Source: Accumulibacter sp031732795 (GTDB lineage Bacteria; Pseudomonadota; Gammaproteobacteria; Burkholderiales; Rhodocyclaceae). From it: a DNA stretch of 64,000 bases. Position 1 is the first letter of the stretch, and each line of letters begins with the position of its first letter. The stretch lies in assembly GCA_031732795.1 (NCBI GenBank), contig JAVMKC010000075.1, forward strand, positions 1 to 64,000. The letters are read 5' to 3'. This document shows, in pieces, positions 16,402 to 26,118 of this stretch. The notes below the pieces were generated by a model that saw only the letters and a program-made list of their open reading frames with translations, searched no databases and was not told the origin of the DNA. The position numbers and the translations under genes were made by a program.

Positions 16402-18507
16402 ATGGAAATGCAAAAACTCTATCTGCTGGTTCCCTTGGCTCCGTTGTTTGGTGCGATTGTCGCAGGGTTGTTCTGTCGTCTGATTCCACGCTGGGTGGCG
16501 CATTCGGTGACGATTGCTGGAGTGGCTGTTTCCTTTTTTGCGTCTTATCTGATTTTCAAGGATGTACAAGCGGGCAACACATTCAATGGGCCGGTATACC
16601 AATGGCTGACTTCCGGTGACTATCGTTTCGAAGTCGGCTTTTTGGTTGATCAACTCACCGTCACGATGATGCTGGTGGTGACGTCGGTTTCATTGATGGT
16701 TCATATTTACACCATTGGCTACATGCAGGATGATCCTGGGTATAACCGTTTCTTTAGCTACATTTCATTATTCACTTTTTCGATGTTGATGCTCGTGATG
16801 AGCAACAACTTCATGCAACTATTTTTTGGTTGGGAAGCGGTTGGTTTAGTTTCATATCTGCTGATCGGTTTTTGGTACACCCGTCCGACAGCTATTTTCG
16901 CCAACCTGAAAGCTTTTCTGGTCAATCGAGTTGGTGATTTCGGATTCATTCTTGGTATCGGTTTGGTACTGAGTCATTTCGGCACGCTTGATTACGCTGC
17001 TGTCTTTGCCAAGGCCCCGTCGTTGGCTGGGTCTACCATTCCGATTTTCGGCAAGGGAAGCGAAGTGGCGTTGATGAGTGCCGTCTGCATTCTGCTCTTT
17101 GTCGGAGCGATGGGTAAGTCGGCGCAGGTCCCTTTGCACGTCTGGCTGCCGGATTCCATGGAAGGCCCCACGCCGATATCGGCGCTGATCCATGCGGCGA
17201 CAATGGTCACTGCTGGCATCTTCATGGTCGCCCGGATGTCTCCATTGTTCGAACTATCCGACACTGCGCTGTCGTTTGTCATGGTCATCGGTGCCATAAC
17301 CGCTTTGTTCATGGGCTTCTTGGGTATTATCCAAAACGATATCAAACGCGTAGTCGCCTATTCGACTCTCTCGCAATTGGGTTACATGACTGTGGCTTTG
17401 GGCGCATCGGCGTATTCCGTCGCTATCTTCCACCTGATGACCCATGCCTTTTTCAAAGCGCTGCTCTTTCTTGCTGCCGGTTCGGTGATCATCGGCATGC
17501 ACCACGACCAAGATATTCGCAACATGGGCGGCCTGCGGAAATATATGCCGGTTACTTGGATTACCTCGTTGATTGGTTCTCTGGCATTAATCGGAACACC
17601 TTTTTTTGCCGGATTCTATTCCAAGGATTCGATTATTGAGGCGGTGGCACTGTCGCATCTCAGCGGCGCTAAATTTGCATACTTTGCCGTGATGGCTGGT
17701 GTTTTCATTACCGCGTTTTATTCGTTCCGGATGTATTTCCTGGTGTTTCACGGCCAGGAGCGTTTTGGCAAAGCGGCGAATCACGACGATCATGATTCTC
17801 ATCATAGTCATTCTGCGCCCGCTTTACCAAACGATGCGCATCATTCTTCGCCTGCGGATCATGGCCATGACGCTCACGATGCGGATTCACACCATGCAGA
17901 AGAGCATCACGGACTGGCACCAGGGCAAAAACCGCATGAATCGCCGTGGGTCGTTACCTTGCCACTGGTGATGCTGGCCATTCCGTCGGTGATCATTGGT
18001 TACTTGGCGATCGAGCCGATGCTGTTTGGCGGTTTTTTCAAAGAAGCAATTTTCGTAGATGCCAATGCCCACCCGGTGATGGCTGAACTCGCCCATCATT
18101 TCCATGGCGCATTTGCCATGGCAACCCACGCCTTCACTTCTCCGGTATTTTGGCTGGCTGTGGCTGGCGTGGCTTTATCTTGGTTCTTTTACCTGAAAAG
18201 ACCAGATATTCCAGAGTCGATCAAGAACAATTTGGGCTGGCTTCATGGATTGCTGGATAACAAATATTACTTCGACAAATTTAATGAAGTATTTTTTGCC
18301 GGCGGTGCGCGCTTGCTCGGTAAAGGACTTTGGAAAGGTGGTGACGCTGGGTTGATCGATGGCATGTTCGTCGGCGGCTCGGTCCGTCTTGTGAGCTGGT
18401 TTTCGACCCTGGCTCGCTTCTTCCAGACCGGACACATTTACCACTATGCTTTTACGATGATAATCGGCGTGTTCATTTTGATGACCTTTTGGGTCACGCG
18501 CGCCTGA
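16402..18507 (+). CDS. nuoL: NADH-quinone oxidoreductase subunit L with a histidine-rich loop
   Basis: Distal antiporter-like proton-pumping subunit of complex I with a long C-terminal lateral helix. 701 residues is longer than the roughly 610-680 common in the family. Antiporter-domain motifs are intact: FFGWEAVGLVSYLLIGFW, MGKSAQVPLHVWLPDSMEGPTPISALIHAATMV (split over 233-265) and KRVVAYSTLSQLGYM. The extra length is mostly a loop at about residues 458-512 packed with His, Asp and Ala, unlike the rest of the protein. It lies between nuoK and nuoM with short spacers. Confidence 0.95.
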   Translation: MEMQKLYLLVPLAPLFGAIVAGLFCRLIPRWVAHSVTIAGVAVSFFASYLIFKDVQAGNTFNGPVYQWLTSGDYRFEVGFLVDQLTVTMMLVVTSVSLMVHIYTIGYMQDDPGYNRFFSYISLFTFSMLMLVMSNNFMQLFFGWEAVGLVSYLLIGFWYTRPTAIFANLKAFLVNRVGDFGFILGIGLVLSHFGTLDYAAVFAKAPSLAGSTIPIFGKGSEVALMSAVCILLFVGAMGKSAQVPLHVWLPDSMEGPTPISALIHAATMVTAGIFMVARMSPLFELSDTALSFVMVIGAITALFMGFLGIIQNDIKRVVAYSTLSQLGYMTVALGASAYSVAIFHLMTHAFFKALLFLAAGSVIIGMHHDQDIRNMGGLRKYMPVTWITSLIGSLALIGTPFFAGFYSKDSIIEAVALSHLSGAKFAYFAVMAGVFITAFYSFRMYFLVFHGQERFGKAANHDDHDSHHSHSAPALPNDAHHSSPADHGHDAHDADSHHAEEHHGLAPGQKPHESPWVVTLPLVMLAIPSVIIGYLAIEPMLFGGFFKEAIFVDANAHPVMAELAHHFHGAFAMATHAFTSPVFWLAVAGVALSWFFYLKRPDIPESIKNNLGWLHGLLDNKYYFDKFNEVFFAGGARLLGKGLWKGGDAGLIDGMFVGGSVRLVSWFSTLARFFQTGHIYHYAFTMIIGVFILMTFWVTRA

Positions 18508-18528
18508 GCTAGAAAGACTGGGAACGAT

Positions 18529-20013
18529 ATGTCAGGCACGCCGCTTCTATCACTAGCCATTTGGGTTCCGATTTTCGCCGGCTTGTTGGTCTTGGCGACC
18601 GGAAGCGATCGCAACGCACCACTGGCTCGGATGTTGTCGCTCGCTGGTGCGGTTGCCGGGTTGGTGGTGACCTTTCCGTTATATTCCGGGTTCGATCTGC
18701 ACACGCCAGCGATGCAGTTCGTCGAGCTGAGTTCTTGGATTCCGCGTTTCAACGTTAATTATCATTTGGGGGTTGATGGCATTTCGATGCCGTTTGTAAT
18801 TCTCAACAGTTTTATCACCGTCACGGTCGTTCTCGCTGGATGGCAGGTCATTGAACAGAAAGTGGCTCAGTACAACGCTGGCTTTCTGATCATGTCTGGA
18901 CTGATGAATGGGATTTTCTCTGCGCTCGACGGCGTGCTGTTTTATGTCTTTTTTGAAGCTTCGCTGATACCCCTTTACCTGATTATTGGGGTTTGGGGCG
19001 GGCCCAATCGGGTTTATGCAGCGTTCAAGTTTTTTCTATTTACCCTGATGGGGTCGCTGTTGTTCCTGATTGCACTGCTCTATCTGTTTCTCGAGTCCGG
19101 CGGCAGTTTCTCGATTTTGCAGTGGCATACCTTGCCGCTCGGTATTTCGCCGCAAAAATGGTTGTTCTTCGCCTTCCTGGTCGCTTTCGCAGTCAAGGTG
19201 CCGATGTGGCCGGTGCATACCTGGTTGCCTGATGCGCACGTCGAAGCACCGACAGGCGGGTCGATTGTTCTGGCGGCGATCGCCTTGAAACTCGGGGCAT
19301 ATGGTTTTCTGCGGTTTTCATTGCCTATCGTTCCAGATGCATCGCATCATTTCAGCGGTCTAGTAATAGGCTTGTCCTTGATCGCCATCATCTACATCGG
19401 TTTTGTCGCTCTGGTGCAACACGACATGAAGAAGCTGGTCGCTTATTCTTCGATCGCGCACATGGGGTTTGTCACCTTGGGGTTTTTCATCTTCAGCCCA
19501 TTGGGAGTCGAAGGTGCTTTGGTGCAAATGATTTCGCACGGCTTTGTATCAGGGGCGATGTTCTTCTCGATTGGCGTGATGTACGACCGGGCACATTCCC
19601 GGCAGATCGCCGATTACGGTGGTGTGGTCAATACCATGCCAAAATTCGCCGCATTCTTCATGCTTTTTGCCATGGCCAATGCGGGTTTGCCGGCAACATC
19701 AGGATTCGTCGGTGAATTCATGGTTATTCTGGCAGCGGTCGATCATAACTTCTGGGTGGCTTTTGCCGCGGCTTCGACGATGATTGTTGGAGCAGCCTAT
19801 ACCTTATGGATGTACAAGCGGGTCGTTTTTGGTGCCGTAGCCAATCACCATGTTGCCGAACTGACCGATATCACCAGCCGCGAGTTTTTCATATTTATCC
19901 TGTTCGCCATCGGCGCACTGGGAATGGGTCTCTATCCGCAGCCTTTTACCGAAATCATGCACAGTTCTGTCAATGAACTGTTGCATCATGTCGCCCAAAG
20001 CAAGATCCAATAA
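18529..20013 (+). CDS. nuoM: NADH-quinone oxidoreductase subunit M
   Basis: Second antiporter-like proton-pumping subunit. In 494 residues, motifs include YHLGVDGISMPFVIL, FYVFFEASLIPLYLIIGVWGG with the essential membrane glutamate, KVPMWPVHTWLPDAHVEAPT with the key lysine, and KKLVAYSSIAHMGFVTLG. About fourteen hydrophobic helices are expected. It starts 21 bases after nuoL and ends just before nuoN. Confidence 0.96.
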   Translation: MSGTPLLSLAIWVPIFAGLLVLATGSDRNAPLARMLSLAGAVAGLVVTFPLYSGFDLHTPAMQFVELSSWIPRFNVNYHLGVDGISMPFVILNSFITVTVVLAGWQVIEQKVAQYNAGFLIMSGLMNGIFSALDGVLFYVFFEASLIPLYLIIGVWGGPNRVYAAFKFFLFTLMGSLLFLIALLYLFLESGGSFSILQWHTLPLGISPQKWLFFAFLVAFAVKVPMWPVHTWLPDAHVEAPTGGSIVLAAIALKLGAYGFLRFSLPIVPDASHHFSGLVIGLSLIAIIYIGFVALVQHDMKKLVAYSSIAHMGFVTLGFFIFSPLGVEGALVQMISHGFVSGAMFFSIGVMYDRAHSRQIADYGGVVNTMPKFAAFFMLFAMANAGLPATSGFVGEFMVILAAVDHNFWVAFAAASTMIVGAAYTLWMYKRVVFGAVANHHVAELTDITSREFFIFILFAIGALGMGLYPQPFTEIMHSSVNELLHHVAQSKIQ

Positions 20014-20027
20014 TTGTGGTAGCCGCT

Positions 20028-21515
20028 ATGACTCTTGCCGAAATGCAGTTCCTGCCGCCTGACCTCCGCATTGCCAGTGCCGAGATTTTCGTTTTACTGA
20101 TGGCATGCGTGATTTTGCTGTTCGATCTTCTGGTGAGAGAACGGAAGCGGACGGCGACTTATGTTGCTACCCAGGCTTCTCTGGTAGGTGCGGCAGTAAT
20201 CACCGCTGCGTCGAGTTCCGGCGACATTGCTTTCACGTTCAGCAATATGTATGTTGCTGACATGCTCGGTGATGTCTTGAAACTTTTGCTTTATTTGACG
20301 GTGTTTGTCGTTCTGCTCTATTCACGTCGCTATGTGCTTGAACGTGAACAGATGGCTAAAGGAGAGTACTACACGCTGGCCCTGTTTGCGACTTTGGGAA
20401 TGATGGTAATGATATCCGCCAATCATTTCCTCAGCGTTTATGTCGGGCTTGAGCTTCTTTCGCTGTCGCTTTATGCAATGGTAGCGATGAATCGTGATTC
20501 AGTGCCGGCTACTGAAGCAGCGATGAAGTATTTCGTACTTGGCGCGTTGGCTTCCGGTTTGTTGTTATATGGCATGTCGATGATTTATGGAGCTACGGGC
20601 AGTCTGGATATTTCCACTGTTGCCGAACGCTTGGCCATCGGTCAGGCAGATAGGACCATTCTTGTTTTTGGCTTGGTGTTTTTGGTATCAGGAATTGCTT
20701 TCAAACTGGGTGTCGTTCCATTCCATATGTGGATCCCCGATGTCTATCATGGCGCACCAACAGCTGTTACGTTGTTCATCGCGACCGCACCCAAGCTGGC
20801 TGCTTTCGCGATCGTCATGCGGATGCTGGTCAATGGGTTGATCGTCATGGCGGCTGATTGGCAGTCGATGTTGATCTTCCTGTCCGTGTTGTCGATGGCC
20901 ATTGGCAATATTGCCGCCATTGCTCAAACCAATCTCAAACGCATGCTGGCGTATTCGGCAATCTCGCATATGGGTTTCATGCTGTTAGGTTTGGTTACCG
21001 GTGTGGTCGGCATGGATAGGCAATTTGCTTTCAATGCCTATAGTTCAGCGATGTTTTATGTCATCACTTATGTGCTGACCAGTGCTGGCACCTTCGGGAT
21101 GATCCTGATGTTGGCCAAATCCGGGTTTGAATCTGACGAACTGGAAGATTTCAAAGGACTCAACAAACGCAGCCCCTGGTTTGCCGCAGTAATGATGATG
21201 ATGATGTTTTCAATGGCTGGCGTACCGTTTTTTGTCGGCTTTTTCGCCAAATTCTCTGTTTTGCAGGCGGTTGTTGCCGCAGGCTATCTCTGGTTGGCGA
21301 TTGCAGCAGTGGTTTTTTCGTTGATCGGTTGCTTTTATTACTTACGGGTGGTCAAGATCATGTACTTCGATCAACCGACGACACATCGGCCTATCGACGC
21401 ACCGATGGATACGAAAATCCTGCTGTCGGCCAACGGCTTGCTGGTGGCGGTCTTGGGACTTGCTCCACAAAGTTTGATGTCGGTCTGCGCAGTCTCCGTG
21501 TTGTTCTCGATTTGA
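20028..21515 (+). CDS. nuoN: NADH-quinone oxidoreductase subunit N
   Basis: Third antiporter-like subunit and last gene of the nuo operon. The approximately 495-residue product has YVGLELLSLSLYAMVAM with the conserved glutamate, FKLGVVPFHMWIPDVYHGAPT with the conserved lysine, and KRMLAYSAISHMGFMLLG. Two starts are possible, GTG at 20016 or ATG at 20028; neither has a strong ribosome site, and I prefer the ATG. A strong terminator follows 26 bases after the stop. Confidence 0.95.
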   Translation: MTLAEMQFLPPDLRIASAEIFVLLMACVILLFDLLVRERKRTATYVATQASLVGAAVITAASSSGDIAFTFSNMYVADMLGDVLKLLLYLTVFVVLLYSRRYVLEREQMAKGEYYTLALFATLGMMVMISANHFLSVYVGLELLSLSLYAMVAMNRDSVPATEAAMKYFVLGALASGLLLYGMSMIYGATGSLDISTVAERLAIGQADRTILVFGLVFLVSGIAFKLGVVPFHMWIPDVYHGAPTAVTLFIATAPKLAAFAIVMRMLVNGLIVMAADWQSMLIFLSVLSMAIGNIAAIAQTNLKRMLAYSAISHMGFMLLGLVTGVVGMDRQFAFNAYSSAMFYVITYVLTSAGTFGMILMLAKSGFESDELEDFKGLNKRSPWFAAVMMMMMFSMAGVPFFVGFFAKFSVLQAVVAAGYLWLAIAAVVFSLIGCFYYLRVVKIMYFDQPTTHRPIDAPMDTKILLSANGLLVAVLGLAPQSLMSVCAVSVLFSI

Positions 21516-21540
21516 GTTTCGACCGGTTCATGCTTCATTG

Positions 21541-21568
21541 AAACGCCCCGCGATTTGGGGCGTTTTTG
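21541..21568 (+). terminator. Rho-independent terminator of the nuo operon
   Basis: AAACGCCCC pairs with GGGGCGTTT around a seven-base loop and runs into a T5 tract. It lies between the nuoN stop and the NUDIX gene start, so the complex I transcript should end here. Confidence 0.9.
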
Positions 21569-21581
21569 TTGGAATTTGACT

Positions 21582-22142
21582 ATGGCAGACGACTATCCGC
21601 ATCTGCGTGAAGATCCACTTGAAAGCACCCAGGTCTTCGCCGGTAATTTGCTCGATGTACGCCGGGACCGGGTACGTTTGCCCAATGGTGGTGAAAGCTG
21701 GCGCGAATATATCCGGCATCAAGGCGCCGCAGTTGTCATCGCGCAACAACCTGACAATCGGTTGATTTTTGTCAGGCAACATCGGTATCCATTGCGGCGT
21801 ACGATTTTGGAATTGCCGGCAGGTAAAATCGATCCAGGCGAAGATATTCTATTGACCGCTCAACGGGAGTTGCGTGAGGAAAGTGGTTATTCAGCGGATG
21901 AATGGCGCTACCTCGGCGTGATGCATCCTTGTGTTGGCTACTCCAACGAAAGAATAGAGATCTTCTTGGCCCGTGGACTACAGCGTCAGGGCGAGCAGAA
22001 TCTTGATGACAACGAATTCATAGATGTTCTGGAATTGACCCTGGAGGAAGCTGTCGCCGCCGTGCGGAATGGTTCGGTAACCGACGCCAAAACGATTACC
22101 GGTATATTTTGGGCGGAAAAGGTGATTAATGCCGGTTGGTGA
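21582..22142 (+). CDS. nudF: NUDIX hydrolase, ADP-ribose pyrophosphatase-like
   Basis: Cytosolic NUDIX enzyme expected to split ADP-ribose or related nucleoside diphosphate sugars into AMP and a sugar phosphate. The 186-residue protein has a complete NUDIX box, GKIDPGEDILLTAQRELREE then SGY, preceded by ILELPAG, the usual lead-in for the ADP-ribose subgroup. The N-terminal YPHLREDPLESTQVFAGNLLDVRRDRV matches the dimerising beta-sheet region of NudF-type proteins. I chose the ATG at 21582, after the nuo terminator, rather than one inside it. Substrate is inferred. Confidence 0.88.
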   Translation: MADDYPHLREDPLESTQVFAGNLLDVRRDRVRLPNGGESWREYIRHQGAAVVIAQQPDNRLIFVRQHRYPLRRTILELPAGKIDPGEDILLTAQRELREESGYSADEWRYLGVMHPCVGYSNERIEIFLARGLQRQGEQNLDDNEFIDVLELTLEEAVAAVRNGSVTDAKTITGIFWAEKVINAGW

Positions 22143-22235
22143 AGTTCCGGCTTTTCAAAAAATAAAGTAATGGCTGCGCAGTAACTGAGATGGGCGAATC
22201 TATCTCATTTGCAACGAATAACCGTTTTCTCCGCT

Positions 22236-22925
22236 TCAGGGACGTCGAAAACCTGATGAAGACGTGCCGCTCAGAGCCTGGAGGCTTTGCTTGAGTTCGG
22301 CGACTTCCGTCTCCAGTTGACGTACTCTTTCCGCCAGTGCATCGATCGTTACAAGACTTGCGTCAGAGGCCAGAGAATCGTTCTCAATGGATGTTGATGC
22401 CTTGCCGCATAGTAAGTGCGTCCAACGGTGCTCGCGGGAACCCGGCTGTTTGGGCAGCTTCGTGCAAAGTGAGCCAGAACGACGTGCTGCCATCTCTTCG
22501 AGATAAGCTTCCACCGATGAAGAGTCGTCGAAACGGTACAGTCGTTCACTATTGGCGCGCAATTCATTGACTGTCTGTGGCCCTCGCAAAATCAACGTTG
22601 CCAGTAAAACGACGCTGGCTGTCGGAAGGCTATACACCTTGCCGAAATTCTGGGCGTAGCGTAGAACGCGGCCCGAAGCGCCGTAGCTTTCGATAATCAG
22701 CAAGCGGTGGCGTAGTTCTTCGAGTGCCGAGAGGATTTCTGTGTCGGTCAGATTGACCACCGGCTCACGGGCGGTTTTCTGATTGCAGCCCGTGCTGAGA
22801 CTGTTCAAAGTCAGGGGATAAACATCCGGCGTGGTTTTCTCCTTTTCGATCAGCACGCCGATAATGCGGGCTTCGATCGGGGTCAATTCGTGGCTTGATT
22901 CGGCAGTGTGGTGCGACGACAACAT
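22236..22925 (-). CDS. YceH-family (UPF0502/DUF480) protein
   Basis: Member of the YceH family, made of two winged-helix domains and a C-terminal coiled coil; its molecular role is not established. Visible hallmarks are LTPIEARIIGVLIEKEKTTPDVYPLTLNSL, then GCNQKT, then a second domain starting LLATLILRGPQTVNELRANSERL, and a C-terminal heptad-like stretch (ALAERVRQLETEVAELKQSLQAL). The ATG at 22925 gives 229 residues, close to the family length; a longer frame to 23000 adds sequence unlike the family. Confidence 0.9.
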   Translation of the reverse strand: MLSSHHTAESSHELTPIEARIIGVLIEKEKTTPDVYPLTLNSLSTGCNQKTAREPVVNLTDTEILSALEELRHRLLIIESYGASGRVLRYAQNFGKVYSLPTASVVLLATLILRGPQTVNELRANSERLYRFDDSSSVEAYLEEMAARRSGSLCTKLPKQPGSREHRWTHLLCGKASTSIENDSLASDASLVTIDALAERVRQLETEVAELKQSLQALSGTSSSGFRRP

Positions 22926-23000
22926 GATTTTCAATCTTTCTCGGTGTAGACCAATTGGTGGAAGAGCGTGGATCAATGCCTTGTCTGAGCCGATGAGCAA

Positions 23001-23039
23001 TGAACCGCTGAATCGTCATTTTGACGATTCAGCGGTTCA
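23001..23039. repeat. Perfect 18-bp inverted repeat after prfC
   Basis: Arms 23001-23018 and 23022-23039 are perfectly complementary around a three-base loop. The right arm contains the prfC stop codon. No U-tract follows on either strand, so it is not a classic intrinsic terminator, though it would make a very stable RNA hairpin at the 3' end of the prfC message. Confidence 0.85.
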
Positions 23040-24680
23040 CGAAAATTGCTGACCGTGTTCGCGCGAGCTATGGAATCCGATTTTGGGCCATTTTTCGCAG
23101 GTGACTTCCAGGTTGTAGCGGGTGTTGGCCAAATAAACCGGGTTTCCATCAACGTCGCGAGCCATGCGTTGCTGTTGTTCTCGCTCGAAATTGCGCCGGG
23201 TGCTGTCGTCCGGGAAAGTCAACCATCGTGCGGTGTATATGTCTGCCGATTCGAACAGGGCGTCGACTTTGTATTCGGTCTGCAAACGTTGGGCGACGAC
23301 TTCGAATTGCAATTGGCCAACAGCTCCCAGTAGCAGTGCGCCACTGGCCAGATTCTCGAAAACCTGGATCGCTCCTTCTTCACCGAGTTCCTGTAAGCCT
23401 TTTTGCAATTGCTTGCTTTTCAATGGGTCGCGCAGGCGCGCAACGCGGAACAATTCCGGAGAGAAATAGGGGATTCCTTTGAAAGACAAAGACTCTCCTT
23501 CGCTCAACGTGTCGCCGATGTGCAGATTGCCGTGATTATGGATGCCGATGATGTCGCCGGCGACGGCATCCTCCATCAACAGACGCTCGTTGGCCATGAA
23601 AGTCAGGACGTTGGCCAGCTTCACTTCCCGATCGAGACGAATGTGCCTGACTTTCATTCCTGGTCGATAGCGGCCTGAGCAGACCCGGAAAAAGGCGATC
23701 CGGTCGCGATGTTTTGGGTCCATATTGGCCTGAATCTTGAATACGAAGCCGGTGAATTCAGGCTCACCGGGCTGTACCCGCCGCGTTCCACCATCGCGCT
23801 CCAGCGGTGCTGGCGCCCAGTCGAGCAAGGCTTGCAGGATTTCCTGGACGCCGAAATTGTTGATCGCCGAACCGAAGAAAACCGGCGATTGTTGTCCGGC
23901 TAGAAAATCGACCAGTGAGAAAGGATTGCTGGCGCTTTGAATCAACTCCACGTCTTCGCGCAATTTGCCGATTTGATCCGGAAATTGCGCATCGAGAAGC
24001 GGATTGTCGAGTCCTGCTAGGCGTGATGATTCACTACGCCGTTCCTGGCCGGCGGCGAAATGCAGCAAGCAATCGTCGAGCAGATGATAAACCCCGCCAA
24101 AAGCCTTGCCCATGCCGATCGGCCAGGTGATCGGCGCACACTCGATACCGAGTACCGATTCGATTTCCGCCAACAAATCGAAAGGTTCACGCACCTCACG
24201 ATCGAGCTTATTGACGAAGGTAATGATCGGCGTGTTGCGCATCCGACATACGTTGAGCAGTTTTATCGTTTGCGCTTCGACACCTTTGGCGGCGTCGATG
24301 ACCATGACGGCTGCGTCGACCGCCGTCAACACCCGGTAGGTGTCTTCGGAGAAATCTTCGTGACCCGGCGTATCAAGCAGGTTGATAGTGTGCTGTTGAT
24401 ACTCGAATTGCATGACCGAACTGGTGACCGAAATGCCACGTTGTTTTTCGACTTCCATCCAGTCCGAGGTGGCGTGACGGGCACTTTTACGACTTTTCAC
24501 CGTTCCGGCGAGTTGGATTGCGCCACCGAAAAGCAGCAATTTCTCGGTAAGCGTCGTTTTACCCGCATCTGGGTGGGAAATGATCGCGAAAGTCCGCCTT
24601 TTGGCGACTTCGTTAAGGATTTCGGAAGGAACGGGCGACGAGGTGTCGGCGCCGTTGGGTGCTGGTGGTGGCAGATTCAT
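23037..24680 (-). CDS. prfC: Peptide chain release factor 3
   Basis: GTPase that ejects RF1/RF2 from the ribosome after peptide release. The 547-residue protein shows G1 SHPDAGKTTLTEKLL, the RGISVTSSVMQF switch region, DTPGHEDFSEDTYRVL, and the NKLD motif (FVNKLDRE). Domain II and III regions have VFKIQANMDPKHRDRIAFFRVCSG and GAVGQLQFEVVAQRL as in RF3. The ATG at 24680 is chosen because the product then starts like the family; a start at 24716 would add twelve residues. It is followed at its stop codon by a perfect inverted repeat. Confidence 0.96.
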   Translation of the reverse strand: MNLPPPAPNGADTSSPVPSEILNEVAKRRTFAIISHPDAGKTTLTEKLLLFGGAIQLAGTVKSRKSARHATSDWMEVEKQRGISVTSSVMQFEYQQHTINLLDTPGHEDFSEDTYRVLTAVDAAVMVIDAAKGVEAQTIKLLNVCRMRNTPIITFVNKLDREVREPFDLLAEIESVLGIECAPITWPIGMGKAFGGVYHLLDDCLLHFAAGQERRSESSRLAGLDNPLLDAQFPDQIGKLREDVELIQSASNPFSLVDFLAGQQSPVFFGSAINNFGVQEILQALLDWAPAPLERDGGTRRVQPGEPEFTGFVFKIQANMDPKHRDRIAFFRVCSGRYRPGMKVRHIRLDREVKLANVLTFMANERLLMEDAVAGDIIGIHNHGNLHIGDTLSEGESLSFKGIPYFSPELFRVARLRDPLKSKQLQKGLQELGEEGAIQVFENLASGALLLGAVGQLQFEVVAQRLQTEYKVDALFESADIYTARWLTFPDDSTRRNFEREQQQRMARDVDGNPVYLANTRYNLEVTCEKWPKIGFHSSREHGQQFS

Positions 24681-24910
24681 GATTTGACTTTCACAGCAGC
24701 TAAAAGCCGCCGGCAAGGCGAATAACCCGGCCGACGGCGTAAAGCGCGCACTATAGCAAGACCTGCAGGCTCCGGAAACCGTTGGCGATAGCGTTGGCGA
24801 TAGGCCGGATCGTGACGTTTGGGTGGTGTTGCGTCTCGGCGGCCGGCAATCGAAAATCCCTGATCAGCGCGAAGAACGCGGTGGCCTGCGGAGGAATGTG
24901 ATCTTGAATT

Positions 24911-25924
24911 TCAAATCAATTGACGAGTAACCAGTTCATCTTTCAGCCAGGCGTAGCAAATCGGCGCGGCCACCAGTCCGGCCAGGCCGAAAATGCTTTC
25001 CATCACCAACATCGCCGTGAGAATTTCCCATGGTTTAGCGCTGATTTCGGCGCCGACAATCCGCGCGTTGAGAAAGTATTCCAGTTTGTGGATCACGATC
25101 AGGTAGACCAACGAAGTGACGGCTACTCCGGGGGAGTGTGCCAAGCTGACCACGAAAATCACCGTGTTGGAAATCAAGTTACCGACCACCGGCAACAGGC
25201 CAGCGATGAAGGTCACCACGATCATTGTTTTCGTCAGAGGCAGATGAACGCCGAACAGCGGTAACGCGACGGCCAAATAAAGTGTGGTGAATACCGTATT
25301 CAGTGCCGAGATGCGTACCTGCGCGAAAACCACTTGCCGGAAAGCTTCGGCCAGACGGGCAACTCGTTCGGACAGCGCGCTGCCCAGCGGACCGAGCGAG
25401 TCGTGATGATCGCTTTCCTGCAGGGAAACCATGCCGCCAATAACCATCCCGATCAGCATATGCGCTGCGGTGTGTCCGGTCTCCTTGCCGATAACCTGCA
25501 ACTCGCTGGAATGTTCGCGTAACCAAGCGCTCACACGCTCACGCAGTGCTGTAACGTCGCGAGGTAGCAAGTCAGCCAGCCAGGCGGGGAGCGTCGAACG
25601 CGTGCTGTCGATGATCTCAGCCATTTTCGTCAATAAGGCCGCGAAGCTGCCACCTTCGCTATGCATGAACGCGCTCAGGCCGACAACCGCAGCGCTGATG
25701 GCGCCGATGATCACCATCACGACCAGTCCGATGGCCAGCGTGCGGGCGCGCATTCCCGGCAAATGCCGCGCGAAGCAAGGTGCAATCAGATGCACGAGTT
25801 GATAAACCAGCAGGCCAGTGATCAGTGCCGTCAGCAATTTGAAATGCAGGATGGCGATCATCCCGACAAATGCCAGGATCCAGGCGGCGTAAGAATGAGG
25901 GGAGGCAACGGGCAATTTGTTCAT
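24911..25924 (-). CDS. AI-2E/PerM-family membrane transporter
   Basis: Inner-membrane protein of the AI-2E exporter (PerM/YdiK) family. The 337 residues give about seven or eight hydrophobic segments, beginning with two near 15-45 and with a soluble amphipathic region in the middle (residues about 95-170). The C-terminal segment has VGNLISNTVIFVVSL and NARIVGAEISAKPWEILTAMLVMESIFGLAGLVAAPICYA, a typical family block. Substrates of this family vary (AI-2, sodium, metabolites), so none can be assigned here. It seems to be a single-gene unit. Confidence 0.85.
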   Translation of the reverse strand: MNKLPVASPHSYAAWILAFVGMIAILHFKLLTALITGLLVYQLVHLIAPCFARHLPGMRARTLAIGLVVMVIIGAISAAVVGLSAFMHSEGGSFAALLTKMAEIIDSTRSTLPAWLADLLPRDVTALRERVSAWLREHSSELQVIGKETGHTAAHMLIGMVIGGMVSLQESDHHDSLGPLGSALSERVARLAEAFRQVVFAQVRISALNTVFTTLYLAVALPLFGVHLPLTKTMIVVTFIAGLLPVVGNLISNTVIFVVSLAHSPGVAVTSLVYLIVIHKLEYFLNARIVGAEISAKPWEILTAMLVMESIFGLAGLVAAPICYAWLKDELVTRQLI

Positions 25925-26118
25925 GGCGTAGTGGCGCTTTCATGGTGTGGCGCAACGGGGTCGGCTGAAGCGTCCCAGCTTTTTTCGCTGGCACAGCAGG
26001 CCGGTCTCAAGGCCGAAAGACTCCTGCCGAGGAGATGTTTCTTGATCGTGAATTTTCCAGAGAATGTCGTCAGCACAGTGGGGATTTGGGGGGCTGATCT
26101 TCTTTCGGATCTTGCACT

